64,000 nt of DNA from Asparagopsis taxiformis (Eukaryota > Rhodophyta > Florideophyceae > Bonnemaisoniales > Bonnemaisoniaceae): NCBI GenBank assembly GCA_030407315.1, contig JALQPE010000059.1:124001-188000 (forward strand), written 5' to 3'. The translations under genes were made by a program, and so were the position numbers. The notes under the pieces are model-generated. The model was not told the DNA's origin. It made no database searches and was given only the letters and a program-made list of their open reading frames with translations. This document shows, piece by piece, positions 56,601-64,000 of this stretch; the first letter of the stretch is position 1; each line of letters starts with the position of its first letter.

Positions 56601-58701
56601 GATGAGTTAGGTCTTGTCCCTCCCAAGCCGAGGACACGTCCCACAGACAAGCTACAACATCAGGGGCTTGGTCACGGTCGAAGCGGAAATAGCGCGCGTC
56701 TGCTTCTGGTTCTCCGTATTCTTCTTCAAGTGTGAGCAACACTGCAGCCCCCAAGGCAGCAGGGCGAAGTGTGCGGATGAGTGAAGGGTCTTCTACAATA
56801 CCGCGATCTACAATCTTCGAGGAATCAAGCGATGACATGGAAACTAGATTGGCCCATGCACCCATTTGAGTCTTTGATCCGAGACGAGCAACAGTGTGCG
56901 CGCAGCGCTGGAGCCACACAGAGCATAACACCATGATCCAATCGCCCAGAGGGGCGGCAGTGAGATGTTGCGGGACAACGCGCGTCGACGCAGCTGTTTG
57001 ACGCAAATGTTTCTGAACGTTATCATAGTTAGATAGCTGTTTTGAGTCTTTGGGTGTGAACAGTAGTTTGCTTTTCACGATATCAGGGGACGACTGACGA
57101 ATAGCATCGATAGCAACCTCGAGGAGGCGACGTGCTGATGAAACTGAGATATCTTCAGGGTTGGCGGTACCTAACAATACATATTTCAGGCTTTCGATCT
57201 TTTCAGCTGTAATAGACACTTTGGAAATTTGTCGCACAGTGGGAGAAGACAGGGCCTTCATGACCAGTTTTGAAACCGACGGGCCTTCATTAGCGATAGA
57301 GGCAAGGAGGTCCCAACCGCCACGAAGACCATCTGCAGAAGTGAAACTGATGAGATCCCTGGCAGCGCGGTTGACTGCAGTCTCCACTTCGTCGTTGGTG
57401 CCCAATGAAACGGGGTGGATGAGGGAATGGGCATCAACCCTGCCTTCACCATTCAATGAGATAACCACAGCTGCAGCTGGGCTGATGCAGAGTCCCCAGT
57501 ATGGACTATTTGCGCCGAGATGCGAATCAGCGTTTCTCAGGGGATGGGCAGCAATGATGGAAAGCTTGTCTGTGTCCCAGACGAAGAGACCGGCGGAAGT
57601 AGACGTGACAAGTGTTTTACAGTCTGCAGAGACTTTGAATGCATAGACTTTTCTGCGACGCGCGAGTTCGAGTGCTCGGGTAGTTGAATTTGAGGAAGTG
57701 GCATCGTTGGGGTCTGCCGATGGGACAAGACCATTGGCAATAGCTATTTCGGTTTCAAGTTCAATTCGCTTCTTAGCTTGTGGTAACCAACCTCTTTCTG
57801 CGCCCTGACGACTTTGCTTGAGATACCATCTTGCAATTACTCCGCGGTCACCCACAGCGAAGAGCATGCCACTCTGGGGAACAACGGCACAAGAAATACA
57901 CTTCCCGTCCTCCATGTGGCCCATGTCAATGTAGGGCAATGAGCGAACATCGAAACACGGAGGGCCCTGCATATTGACGGAGACATGCCAGACGCGGAGA
58001 CGGCGAGGCTGGGAAGCGGAGACGGTCACAACAGCGGCACTATTGGACTCGACACGACTTGGGGCCACATCAGCGCATCGAATTGCGCCGCCGAACAATT
58101 CGTCCTGCTTGGGATTTTTTGGTTGGAGCTGTCTGACGGTGTTCGGGGAGAGTCTAGAGTGGTCGTAAGCGCGTCTATCGCGCTCGTCTCTTCGGGCGGG
58201 GTAGGAGGAAGTCTGGGACGGATGGGCGTTGTGCATTTGTCGTTGACGCGGCTCGGAGGCGGGGACATCGGGGACGAGCCAGACGGCGAGACTGCCCTGG
58301 GCGAGGACGGCGGCGAGGGCGGTGGACTTGTCGGTGAAGCCGAGTGCGACGGTGACGGAGGGTACTTCCACAACGGCGGTGGCGGTCCAAACGTTGACGC
58401 GACGGTCGTGACTGAGCCAAAAGGTGATGTGACCTGCGGCGTCGGAAACGACGAGGCATGGGGGCTTGTCGGTTGCATTTCGCCAGAGCACATGACGGGC
58501 CGGGGCGCGTTTCACGCCGACGAGGAGTGCAACTTCGCCGGGTGCATCGGCGTGGAAGACGGCTACCGCTCCGCAGCCGGATATCGCGGCGACGAGATCC
58601 TCGCCTGGACACCAGGCGACGGTCGAGAAGGAGAGACGGGTTGGACGACCGCCGGCTGGCGAGAGGGGGCGTGCGATCTGGGCGGAGTAGAGATGCTTCA
58701 T
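53650..58701 (-). CDS. WD40 protein (MED16-like) with poly-Ala disordered region and C-terminal ACID/SPOC-like module
   Basis: A single 1683-aa frame. Residues 1 to about 430 are WD40-like repeats (LSFSTVAWCPGEDLVAAIS, LRVWHVS, KVYAFKVSADCKTLVTSTSAGLFVWD). Residues about 440-870 are helical, with a conserved-looking patch WCPYDLVTGRPLPPWAPLRR and SPFGGRWARV. Propeller plus helical half is reminiscent of Mediator MED16, which is tentative. Residues about 880-1525 are disordered, rich in Gly, Met, Asn, Pro and Ser, with three poly-Ala tracts. Residues 1529-1683 are the ACID/SPOC-like module (RIWTGNLHVRG ... LYLWGMPMQPHGYSLLGVF). MED25 ACID domains bind activators, so this could be a combined Mediator tail subunit. 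The frame is contiguous; the family assignment of the N-terminus is the weak point. Confidence 0.65.
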   Translation of the reverse strand: MKHLYSAQIARPLSPAGGRPTRLSFSTVAWCPGEDLVAAISGCGAVAVFHADAPGEVALLVGVKRAPARHVLWRNATDKPPCLVVSDAAGHITFWLSHDRRVNVWTATAVVEVPSVTVALGFTDKSTALAAVLAQGSLAVWLVPDVPASEPRQRQMHNAHPSQTSSYPARRDERDRRAYDHSRLSPNTVRQLQPKNPKQDELFGGAIRCADVAPSRVESNSAAVVTVSASQPRRLRVWHVSVNMQGPPCFDVRSLPYIDMGHMEDGKCISCAVVPQSGMLFAVGDRGVIARWYLKQSRQGAERGWLPQAKKRIELETEIAIANGLVPSADPNDATSSNSTTRALELARRRKVYAFKVSADCKTLVTSTSAGLFVWDTDKLSIIAAHPLRNADSHLGANSPYWGLCISPAAAVVISLNGEGRVDAHSLIHPVSLGTNDEVETAVNRAARDLISFTSADGLRGGWDLLASIANEGPSVSKLVMKALSSPTVRQISKVSITAEKIESLKYVLLGTANPEDISVSSARRLLEVAIDAIRQSSPDIVKSKLLFTPKDSKQLSNYDNVQKHLRQTAASTRVVPQHLTAAPLGDWIMVLCSVWLQRCAHTVARLGSKTQMGAWANLVSMSSLDSSKIVDRGIVEDPSLIRTLRPAALGAAVLLTLEEEYGEPEADARYFRFDRDQAPDVVACLWDVSSAWEGQDLTHQMAQSNGDLAGMQTQSLERVSNTIMAFGRHSIAAQAIAGSPKLEIESAERALGLHGSAVGAGFIMSCARQNSDSRGGKQPDALQCYNEHNLKTEWCPYDLVTGRPLPPWAPLRRCVVSGLLAAETTQQKSDSQSAVNAAAPWITKWAHESPFGGRWARVPSLDLDRYELLPAVPQSSSDRVDPSANFIHRRPKTESMVGHAAAPPGTLAPPHPHAQNGPNMGMPTGHGSNAAAVAAAAAAAAAAAAAQGQGPHMLNAKNGPMPNGANTVGVNSTLSGAMANHRMGTSVVGRVQASPGMSTASSTTDPGSSTSKGTKKRPSSSAGRSRPRKRPTTEPRTPTASQLSDAGGPMGAPGMTTNASPSGLAGNMGRTNSAADAVSADTQSTMTNATNTTGGVQDTSKSGRTRKRRPTKTHHQAAAAAAAAAAAAGAGNVSGMATIASSGSIPPVVPPNLSHTTPQQTTPSAKNKQNMNATAVAAAAAAAAAAAAAASAGKQSPVPRNPSMMAGGMPGDPSLNAGIGKGTDAMSNLGFVPPGIGLGRMSPNGPNMSGQRGVGMHPMPNAPGMNLMGGIQSSTGIPMSLNGAPLQQGGFGAHNLPEGTFSALQNGQYNDMNIVQLMEPGGGANSGMGTQGTPLTLEQLGISPEQMKGLSPETTDMAVKAILTKQIAQGAAAHGFGTSTSGELQGSAPIANNNNMMVSGGLNSDLNSNAQMHRMPNMMSVGAAGGLGQLGPMAVRGQNMLGAANGMGSIGMPLGNTRSVSGTDSVGSLSSKIGGPNVLPHNVRGTPSHGLPPQRNPPRHPPSTVPASAVPSQPMHNNSGGGADGGQRIWTGNLHVRGHHNDMLVPCVAVQYSLPEKTPLQNTDGWPSQLQCDSTKLKSSEQLLAHMSESTAQWYVRFTPVDANGNEKEEPKLIQLVKVMVQRKLAFEIECNEGVGTPGTLYLWGMPMQPHGYSLLGVFRPRPQDSLPVEQELQLMFEANAK
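53715..54136. repeat. 422-bp near-identical repeat, copy 2
   Basis: Partner of 51958-52379. It encodes the C-terminal module of the 1683-aa protein; identity stops at the codons flanking the module on both sides. Confidence 0.9.
55129..55912. repeat. Three GCN-type poly-alanine coding tracts
   Basis: Mixed GCT/GCA/GCC/GCG codon runs at about 55129-55184, 55313-55352 and 55858-55912 encode 13 to 17 alanines each in the WD40-module protein. Codon mixing argues against simple slippage of one trinucleotide. Confidence 0.75.
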
Positions 58702-58876
58702 TTGGGGAAAGATGAAGCTGGTGGCGGGAGCAGCTGTGCAAGGCGGGAGGGTGAGTGGGTGGGTGGGACAGTTGGGGAAAATAGTTGAGAAATATGTGCG
58801 GGACTACTGTACAAGTTGCGCCAACAGCGCCACGCATGTTGTGGTGGTACCGTGCCGCCGTTGTCATCACGGTGAT

Positions 58877-60154
58877 TTATTTCATTCCAGTTGACATTTC
58901 AATGATTTGCGCAATCGAGTGCTGTCCGATATACTCGTGCGCGTGCCACTGAGCGCGCCATACGACTGCTCGAATCACTGTTGGAAATCCGTCCACCAAC
59001 GCATCAATTCCAATCGGCAGCTCGCTCACTTGTTCGACAAGCAATACATGCGCGTCCACATTCATCCTTCTCAAACGCGCTTCAGCCCCTTGATACACCG
59101 GCATCACTCTTTGACAAAACGCGCACCATCTCTGATACACCACGATCCACACCACCGACGCTGCCTCCGCCTCCTTGCCCTCGCCGCCATCCAGCGCGTC
59201 CCCCAATCCCATATAGCACATACCGCGCAGTTGCTGCGCCCCGCTCCCAATATTCGCCCTCCGAAACGGCGCCAGCAGTATGCGCGATCGACGCACACCT
59301 CCACTCGCGCTTTTGTCGCCCTCCAATCCGCTCTCAAACCGCTCCAGCACCCTTTCCACCGCTGCCACATCATCAGCGACGCGCATAGAAAATGTCTGCC
59401 GCGATCCCTTGACAAAATGCACCAGCGCAACGTCTCCGGCACGTGCCCCGTTCCGCCGCCCGACCTCCACGTCCTTCTCTGCATCCACAATGCTCACCAC
59501 CCATCCATAGCCCCTATTGCTCACCGCTTGCGCCAGTACGTCCCACTTGCTCAGGTCGCCCGCGATGCCGCCACTGTCGAAATACAGCACACCCATTGTA
59601 GCGTGGCTGCGTCCATGCATATGCTGTGCAAATTCGTCCTTTGAAATCGGTGTCACATATCGCGTCATCCTCCCCATTTGGCTCTCCCCGCCAGACACAC
59701 CACTGACCTTTCCACACTCAAATTCGATCCGTCGCGCCAGCGCCACCACAGACATGTCGTCCTCAAACGTGTGTGCCGTCGCAGTACTATTCATAAACAG
59801 ACGTATACATGGAAAATACGGGATGGATCTCGTAACATTAAAAACCGCCATAGAATTGTCGCGCTTCTTTGGTGGAGTAGCTGCGCGTTGCCACAGGTTG
59901 GAAAGTACGTAAGGTTCCAATTGCGGCACCGCCCGATGCACTTCCTTGATCTGCACGTCTAGTTCATAGTACGAGACAGACGCACAATCCACAAGCTCGC
60001 TCGCTTTCTGCAGAGCGACGCGTACCTCATTCGTCTCAGAAGACCACAATGCTGTAAGGAGCACTACCGTCACTGCAGTTAGAGGTATCCGATTCACCAC
60101 TTCTGCCGCATCTTTCACAACCGTTGGCACCGTCATTGTGTGTCCGCCGCCCAC
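58877..60154 (-). CDS. Thioredoxin-fold, PDI-like protein with a WCAFC active site
   Basis: A 425-aa single-exon protein. Near the N-terminus is a hydrophobic segment (LTAVTVVLLTALW) that could be a signal anchor. An N-terminal thioredoxin-like unit has a cis-Pro-like YFPCIRLF but no CxxC. The C-terminal thioredoxin domain has VVYQRWCAFCQRVMPVYQ, a CAFC variant of the PDI CGHC motif, and the cis-Pro DGFPTVIR. There is no obvious KDEL-type signal at the end (STGMK). Likely an oxidoreductase of the secretory pathway, but localisation is uncertain. It lies 175 nt upstream of the WD40-module gene on the same strand. Confidence 0.7.
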   Translation of the reverse strand: MGGGHTMTVPTVVKDAAEVVNRIPLTAVTVVLLTALWSSETNEVRVALQKASELVDCASVSYYELDVQIKEVHRAVPQLEPYVLSNLWQRAATPPKKRDNSMAVFNVTRSIPYFPCIRLFMNSTATAHTFEDDMSVVALARRIEFECGKVSGVSGGESQMGRMTRYVTPISKDEFAQHMHGRSHATMGVLYFDSGGIAGDLSKWDVLAQAVSNRGYGWVVSIVDAEKDVEVGRRNGARAGDVALVHFVKGSRQTFSMRVADDVAAVERVLERFESGLEGDKSASGGVRRSRILLAPFRRANIGSGAQQLRGMCYMGLGDALDGGEGKEAEAASVVWIVVYQRWCAFCQRVMPVYQGAEARLRRMNVDAHVLLVEQVSELPIGIDALVDGFPTVIRAVVWRAQWHAHEYIGQHSIAQIIEMSTGMK

Positions 60155-60514
60155 ATCATTAGCACGTTGCGCCCGTACAATACTTAGCGATGGCTTGCGT
60201 CCGATTTGATTTGATTGCGATCACTGATGATGTTGTAATGGGCGCTATCCGCTGCGTGTTCACTCTACTATTTGAAGGCGACACTCGCAGCGCCGACATG
60301 CACCGCTGTGAATCGCGGTCGTCGCGCTCAAATACTGCTTTCACGTGCTGGAATTGTTATTTTTGGATTAGATTGGACAGCACCTTTATTGCAATCAAAA
60401 TCACACTTTCCCTAACTGGTTTCCCGACAAGGGTTCAACCCTCGCACAAATCCCCAGCTGCTATCAGAACACTCACATCTTCCCAATCTTGGCTCATGCA
60501 AACCCATACCGCGC
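60155..60514. other. Intergenic, nothing recognised
   Basis: About 360 bases between two minus-strand genes. A GGGTTCAACCCTC string at about 60427 looks like a tRNA B box but no cloverleaf can be built. Confidence 0.4.
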
Positions 60515-61588
60515 TCACTTTGCAGCCTCATCATCCGAACGAACCCGTTCGGTAACCCAAGCGGCCAAAATCCTCGCCACCTTATCCGTCTCCACTCTTG
60601 AAGTGACAAACTCATGACGAACGCCCTCGCCAGCATACTCAACCCTAAGCCTGTCCCCGAACGCCTTTCCAATCACAGCCTTCCCCTCATCCGGACACCA
60701 CTTATCCGCATCGGCCCACACAAGTAAACTCCTCTCCCCAATGTCCGTGCACCACGCGTGCCGCGTCGGATCGCGTATACAGATGATTTCATCGCGCGCT
60801 AACCGACCAATATTCATGTACAGCCCTCTCCGTCTGCCGTCCACCAAGCTACGCGTCACGCTCTCTACGCTTCCATCGTGTCCCAACGCGCGCACAATCA
60901 AGTCACGCAGCACGGGCGGAATCATAGCAGTGGCCGCCCACAGACCCCATGAAATGCTTCCAAACCTATCGCTCACCATAAATCTCGTCATCGCGCCTGC
61001 ACATTCCCCCATTTCCCACAGAGCGGGCATGAGTAGCACCATACCCGAATTGTCAATTACCGCCTCGCCCAGTTCTTCCAGCACACGCACTCCCAGATAG
61101 CTCCCATACGAATGCCCGATTATTATCAAGTTACTGTTAGTCAGTGAGGGTCGCACATGTCCCGACCCAAGGTATGTCTTAACGTAAGCGACATGATCTG
61201 CGATTTTGAACTGACGTGTCCCATTGAGCTCGCGAACATCATGGCCGGGTAGGCCGAGACCATGGATGGAGACGCTTTTAGCGACATCGTGCGGAAGCCG
61301 GTCGAATATGCAGCGTATTATCGGGCGGTAGTATTCGATGACGCCCGGATTGCCAGGGAGAAATAGGACGTGTGTATGGCGGCGTTTATGCGCATCTCGA
61401 GAGTGCAGCAACTCGCGGGAGATGTGAAGGACTTCTCCACGAACCGAGTGCTCGCTTGTGAAGATCTCTGTTGGCGGATAGTGAGAAAGAACTGTGATAT
61501 CCGTGTAGGACTTTTCAAGAGAGGCCTTGTGTCCTTTTGCAACGCGCTTGGAGATGACCTTGCGGGGGGGAACTTTACTACGTGGCAT
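60515..61588 (-). CDS. LDAH: Lipid-droplet-associated hydrolase (LDAH family)
   Basis: A 357-aa protein from the ATG at 61588 (MPRSKVPPRKVISKR); the frame is open to 61831 with another ATG (MSLDRLPASSRF), so a longer N-terminus is possible. The family signature FLPGNPGVIEYYRP and the nucleophile elbow GHSYGSYLG are clear. A candidate acid lies in WADADKW and the candidate catalytic histidine in GVRHEFV. LDAH is a serine hydrolase at lipid droplets, reported to affect cholesterol ester and triacylglycerol turnover. The basic N-terminus is unusual. No neighbouring lipid gene is evident. Confidence 0.85.
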   Translation of the reverse strand: MPRSKVPPRKVISKRVAKGHKASLEKSYTDITVLSHYPPTEIFTSEHSVRGEVLHISRELLHSRDAHKRRHTHVLFLPGNPGVIEYYRPIIRCIFDRLPHDVAKSVSIHGLGLPGHDVRELNGTRQFKIADHVAYVKTYLGSGHVRPSLTNSNLIIIGHSYGSYLGVRVLEELGEAVIDNSGMVLLMPALWEMGECAGAMTRFMVSDRFGSISWGLWAATAMIPPVLRDLIVRALGHDGSVESVTRSLVDGRRRGLYMNIGRLARDEIICIRDPTRHAWCTDIGERSLLVWADADKWCPDEGKAVIGKAFGDRLRVEYAGEGVRHEFVTSRVETDKVARILAAWVTERVRSDDEAAK

Positions 61589-62113
61589 TAGCCCCGCTGA
61601 TGGTGATTGATGGCGATGGATAGAAATGCTCGTAGGTAGTATCCACAGGAGAAAACGACTGGATGCAGGTAGCCTATCTAGAGACATGTAACAAAGGCAA
61701 CGGTGAATTTGGTGATGGCGCGGAAAAGGAGAGAAGGAAGGAGCGCTTGTTCGGTGGATTCCAAGGCTTTGGCCTACTTGATACACATATATCTTGGATG
61801 GATGCCTATCTCGTAACGTCTGCATGGGCACGACTATGACTTAAAAGCTGTATGAGCTCGCAAAAATAAAACCAATTCAGGAAATACCATGGCCCGCCAA
61901 AACATTTCTTCTTATGATTCGGAAACAGCCAATGAAATAGATGATTAACTGAAATTTCGTATTTCTGAAAGCGCGCCAAAACAAATCCTTAGCGCACACA
62001 AACACCATGCAGCCGAACCGACCTTGCAGCCGCTCTTTCCCCTCATCACGACCCACAACTTCCCATTTTCGAATGCTCTAACATCCGCACTGCACCTGCG
62101 GTGCCCGGCAAAC
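61589..62113. other. Divergent promoter region
   Basis: About 525 bases between LDAH (-) and the BRCT gene (+). An ATG at 62007 opens a short frame that stops at once. Nothing else is recognised. Confidence 0.4.
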
Positions 62114-64000
62114 ATGTCACAATCTGCAGCGAATGTGGTGGCAATTCATCGCGGACCCACCATAGATTCGCGTCGCGAGCGAACATTACGTCGTTCCCTA
62201 ACCTCGGTTGGCTGCCGTGTAATCCCAACATCGGCACTAAGATGGGATCCCGCTACAACCCATCTGGTAATATCCGCCCCAATGCCATGTCTGGCCTGGT
62301 TGTGTGCTTCAGTATCATCTGTTCACATCGTAAAGCCATCATTCGCGGACGCCTGTGTCACAGCAGATGCACTCATCTCGACTGAACATCATCTCCACCA
62401 GTTCAGCGCGGAAGATTCCTCGCACCTTCCCGCAGATGTCGACGTCTTGTGGGCAGGGCGCATCTGGCCTGCTGCGGCAACGATATGGCGTGCGAGGTCC
62501 GCTAAAGGATTCGGTCTGCCGCTTTTGAAGCACAGAGTACTTCTGCATGGCCAATTGAGACCGCGTGGTGCTGCAGGGCGTGCTGCGATGTCCAATGATA
62601 TCGTGAAATGCTTACTGAAGGCTGCTGGAGCGACGATTGTATCCGATGTCAAAGATTCTCCGACTTTCGCGATTGTTTCGCTGGGTACAGAGCAATCCAA
62701 TCCCGTTGTGGTTCAGCTTTTGAATGGTGGTGTCCTCTGTCTCGGTTCGGCCTTTCTCGTCGATCTTCTCGCTCGCGTTGATGCCAACCCGGCACATTAC
62801 GTCATTTATGATTCACAGCGCAAAATCGCGGCCGCTGCCCTGGATGTGCCAAAATGTCTGTCCTTACCAGCTCCACTTCCAGTTGTTGAGCACTCGTCCT
62901 CAACTCATGTTGCGTCGAGAAAGCATGAGCTTCCGCGAGATGGACCAACCTCTGGAACGTCACCACCGAAAAAGGCGAAGGTTGAAGAAAAGGGCATAAC
63001 CCAGAGGCCGGTTCAATGCAAGCTGTTTTTGCGAAAACCCACATCTGACCGCCAGATGGAAGAAAGCCTGGTCCCCAGTGCAGCGCTCACATCCACTCCA
63101 CCTACACGAAAGACAGTTATTTCTCCAGTACGACATCTCGTACAGAGCCCGACTCCAAAGCCAGAGACTAATGAGACCGGTGCGCGCCATTCAACTTCGA
63201 TTCAATGCAAATTGCCACTCCGCCAACCTACGCATGTCACGAAGCCCCCAGATACTGCGCCCTGTAAATTATCATCGCCAGTTACACCTCCGGCGAATGT
63301 CGAGCATGTAAAATCACCAAGCCCGTCGAGAAAACAAGACAGTTTCCGGACACATCCCAGGCGCTCTGCACGAAATCGGAAGGCCAAAAATCCTGGCACA
63401 CCGCTGAAAGAAAGAACAGAGCAGAGAAGTTTGGGCGACAGTACTTCGCCGAAACCCGCAAACATTCCTAGTGATCCTAGTTTGAAGAAGAGAAGAAAAT
63501 TATTTCATGATGCGAATGAGCCCCCAGATCGTTCATTAATGGAAATCAAAGGTATGCTTGGAGAGAAGAACACTAACACAGCAGAAGCAACTAACATGTG
63601 CGTAGCAGATCAGAACAGCAATGCTCAAAAGTCGCATAGACCTGTTGATAATTCTGCAGGTGTGCCGGAACCGAAATCACAAGACCAGCAGGTAGAAGTG
63701 AACGTTGAAACTGCCCGTCCTCCCCCGCCCGAGAGCCCTAACTTTGATAGTCAAGGGCCACGTCGGCGACGCAGACGGGCTCCAATCGAAGAGTCTCCAG
63801 ATGAGGACCCTCACGAAGTTTCGTGCGATGAGGGTTCTGCACAAGAAGGGAAGGGCGGATCTCGTGATGTCTCGACAGTTATTCCGAAAGCAGATCAAGA
63901 AAAATCCACTGTACGCGAAACAAGTCTTGGAAGTCCTCTGGGGACGAAACCAAACACATCAGAAATAATAGACCTCGTTTCACCCGTGAAACCGCTCAGC
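62114..64000 (+). CDS. Tandem-BRCT protein, 3' end outside window
   Basis: The frame opens at the ATG at 62114 (MSQSAANVVAIHRGPTID) and stays open for 629 codons to the window edge. Residues about 8-95 look like a BRCT domain (LRRSLTSVGCRVIP, THLVIS, HIVKPSFADAC). A second follows at about 135-235 (HRVLLHGQLRP, LLKAAGATIVSD, FAIVSLGT, LGSAFLVDLL). The rest is disordered with many SP/TP dipeptides, Lys/Arg clusters (SLKKRRKLF, PRRRRRRAP) and a repeated VQCKLFLRKPT / IQCKLPLRQPT / APCKLSSPVTP motif. BRCT pairs read phosphopeptides in DNA-damage signalling; the specific orthologue (MDC1, PTIP, Rtt107 or other) cannot be named. Domain calls are by pattern and moderately sure. Confidence 0.6.
   Translation, partial: MSQSAANVVAIHRGPTIDSRRERTLRRSLTSVGCRVIPTSALRWDPATTHLVISAPMPCLAWLCASVSSVHIVKPSFADACVTADALISTEHHLHQFSAEDSSHLPADVDVLWAGRIWPAAATIWRARSAKGFGLPLLKHRVLLHGQLRPRGAAGRAAMSNDIVKCLLKAAGATIVSDVKDSPTFAIVSLGTEQSNPVVVQLLNGGVLCLGSAFLVDLLARVDANPAHYVIYDSQRKIAAAALDVPKCLSLPAPLPVVEHSSSTHVASRKHELPRDGPTSGTSPPKKAKVEEKGITQRPVQCKLFLRKPTSDRQMEESLVPSAALTSTPPTRKTVISPVRHLVQSPTPKPETNETGARHSTSIQCKLPLRQPTHVTKPPDTAPCKLSSPVTPPANVEHVKSPSPSRKQDSFRTHPRRSARNRKAKNPGTPLKERTEQRSLGDSTSPKPANIPSDPSLKKRRKLFHDANEPPDRSLMEIKGMLGEKNTNTAEATNMCVADQNSNAQKSHRPVDNSAGVPEPKSQDQQVEVNVETARPPPPESPNFDSQGPRRRRRRAPIEESPDEDPHEVSCDEGSAQEGKGGSRDVSTVIPKADQEKSTVRETSLGSPLGTKPNTSEIIDLVSPVKPLS

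Noticed and set aside
57985..58788. 267-aa plus-strand frame rich in Gly, Asp and Glu
   Set aside because: Antisense of the WD40 repeats of the 1683-aa protein.
60415..60450. tRNA-like B box (GGTTCAACCC)
   Set aside because: The T-stem has mismatches and no D-arm or acceptor stem can be paired around it.
1..64000. CRISPR arrays, insertion sequences, rRNA genes or viral genes
   Set aside because: None seen on reading both strands; the gene content is that of a eukaryotic nucleus.

Overview
The window looks like nuclear DNA of a compact, intron-poor unicellular eukaryote. Genes are monocistronic, densely packed on both strands and mostly single-exon. The few introns are short (66 to 123 nt) with GTATGT/GTAAGN-type donors. 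A SPINDLY-type O-glycosyltransferase, a sedoheptulose-bisphosphatase-like enzyme and an algal-type surface binding protein, together with the intron poverty, point to a unicellular alga, most plausibly a red alga of the Porphyridium kind. That is inference; no marker in the window proves it.

Layout. 1-13.4 kb: C-terminal end of TFIIH p44 (cut by the window edge), a PH-domain CaMK-like kinase (-), a kynurenine-formamidase-like hydrolase, importin-5 (-), a P-loop polynucleotide-kinase-like gene with introns, a possible 44-aa microprotein (-), the CAAX protease RCE1, an SMPD4-like protein and a RAD6-type E2 (-, broken by one missing base). 14-24.7 kb: argininosuccinate synthase, PEX10, a Nudix hydrolase, a small KEN-box protein, an Rv2258c-like methyltransferase, an NDP-glucose 4,6-dehydratase (-, also missing one base), a secreted cysteine-rich protein and a membrane-anchored binding-protein-like gene. 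25-33.4 kb: two HOPS-type tethering subunits, VPS16 (+) and VPS39-like (-), tail to tail, then NAA10 and a 14-3-3 (-). 34.8-43 kb: a remarkable NlpC/P60-like + two cyclic-nucleotide domains + EF-hand + mitochondrial-carrier fusion, a peroxiredoxin-like-2 protein and SPINDLY (-). 43.4-49.3 kb: a CDC50 flippase subunit, ASH2L (-), a cytosolic SBPase-like enzyme and a flippase-kinase-like AGC kinase.

50-60 kb holds the most unusual region. Five copies of one roughly 135-residue beta-rich module, resembling the MED25 ACID/PTOV or SPOC domain, lie head to tail on the minus strand. One is the C-terminus of a 1683-residue WD40 protein (MED16-like), two form a 400-residue double-module protein and two are stand-alone proteins. 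Two of the copies share a 422-bp block with only about 7 differences, none of which changes the shared protein before the copies part at their C-termini. This looks like an actively duplicating activator-binding module. The window ends with a thioredoxin-fold protein (-), an LDAH-type lipid-droplet hydrolase (-) and a BRCT-repeat protein that runs off the right edge (62114 to 64000, open at the 3' end).

No tRNA, rRNA, transposon or CRISPR array was recognised.
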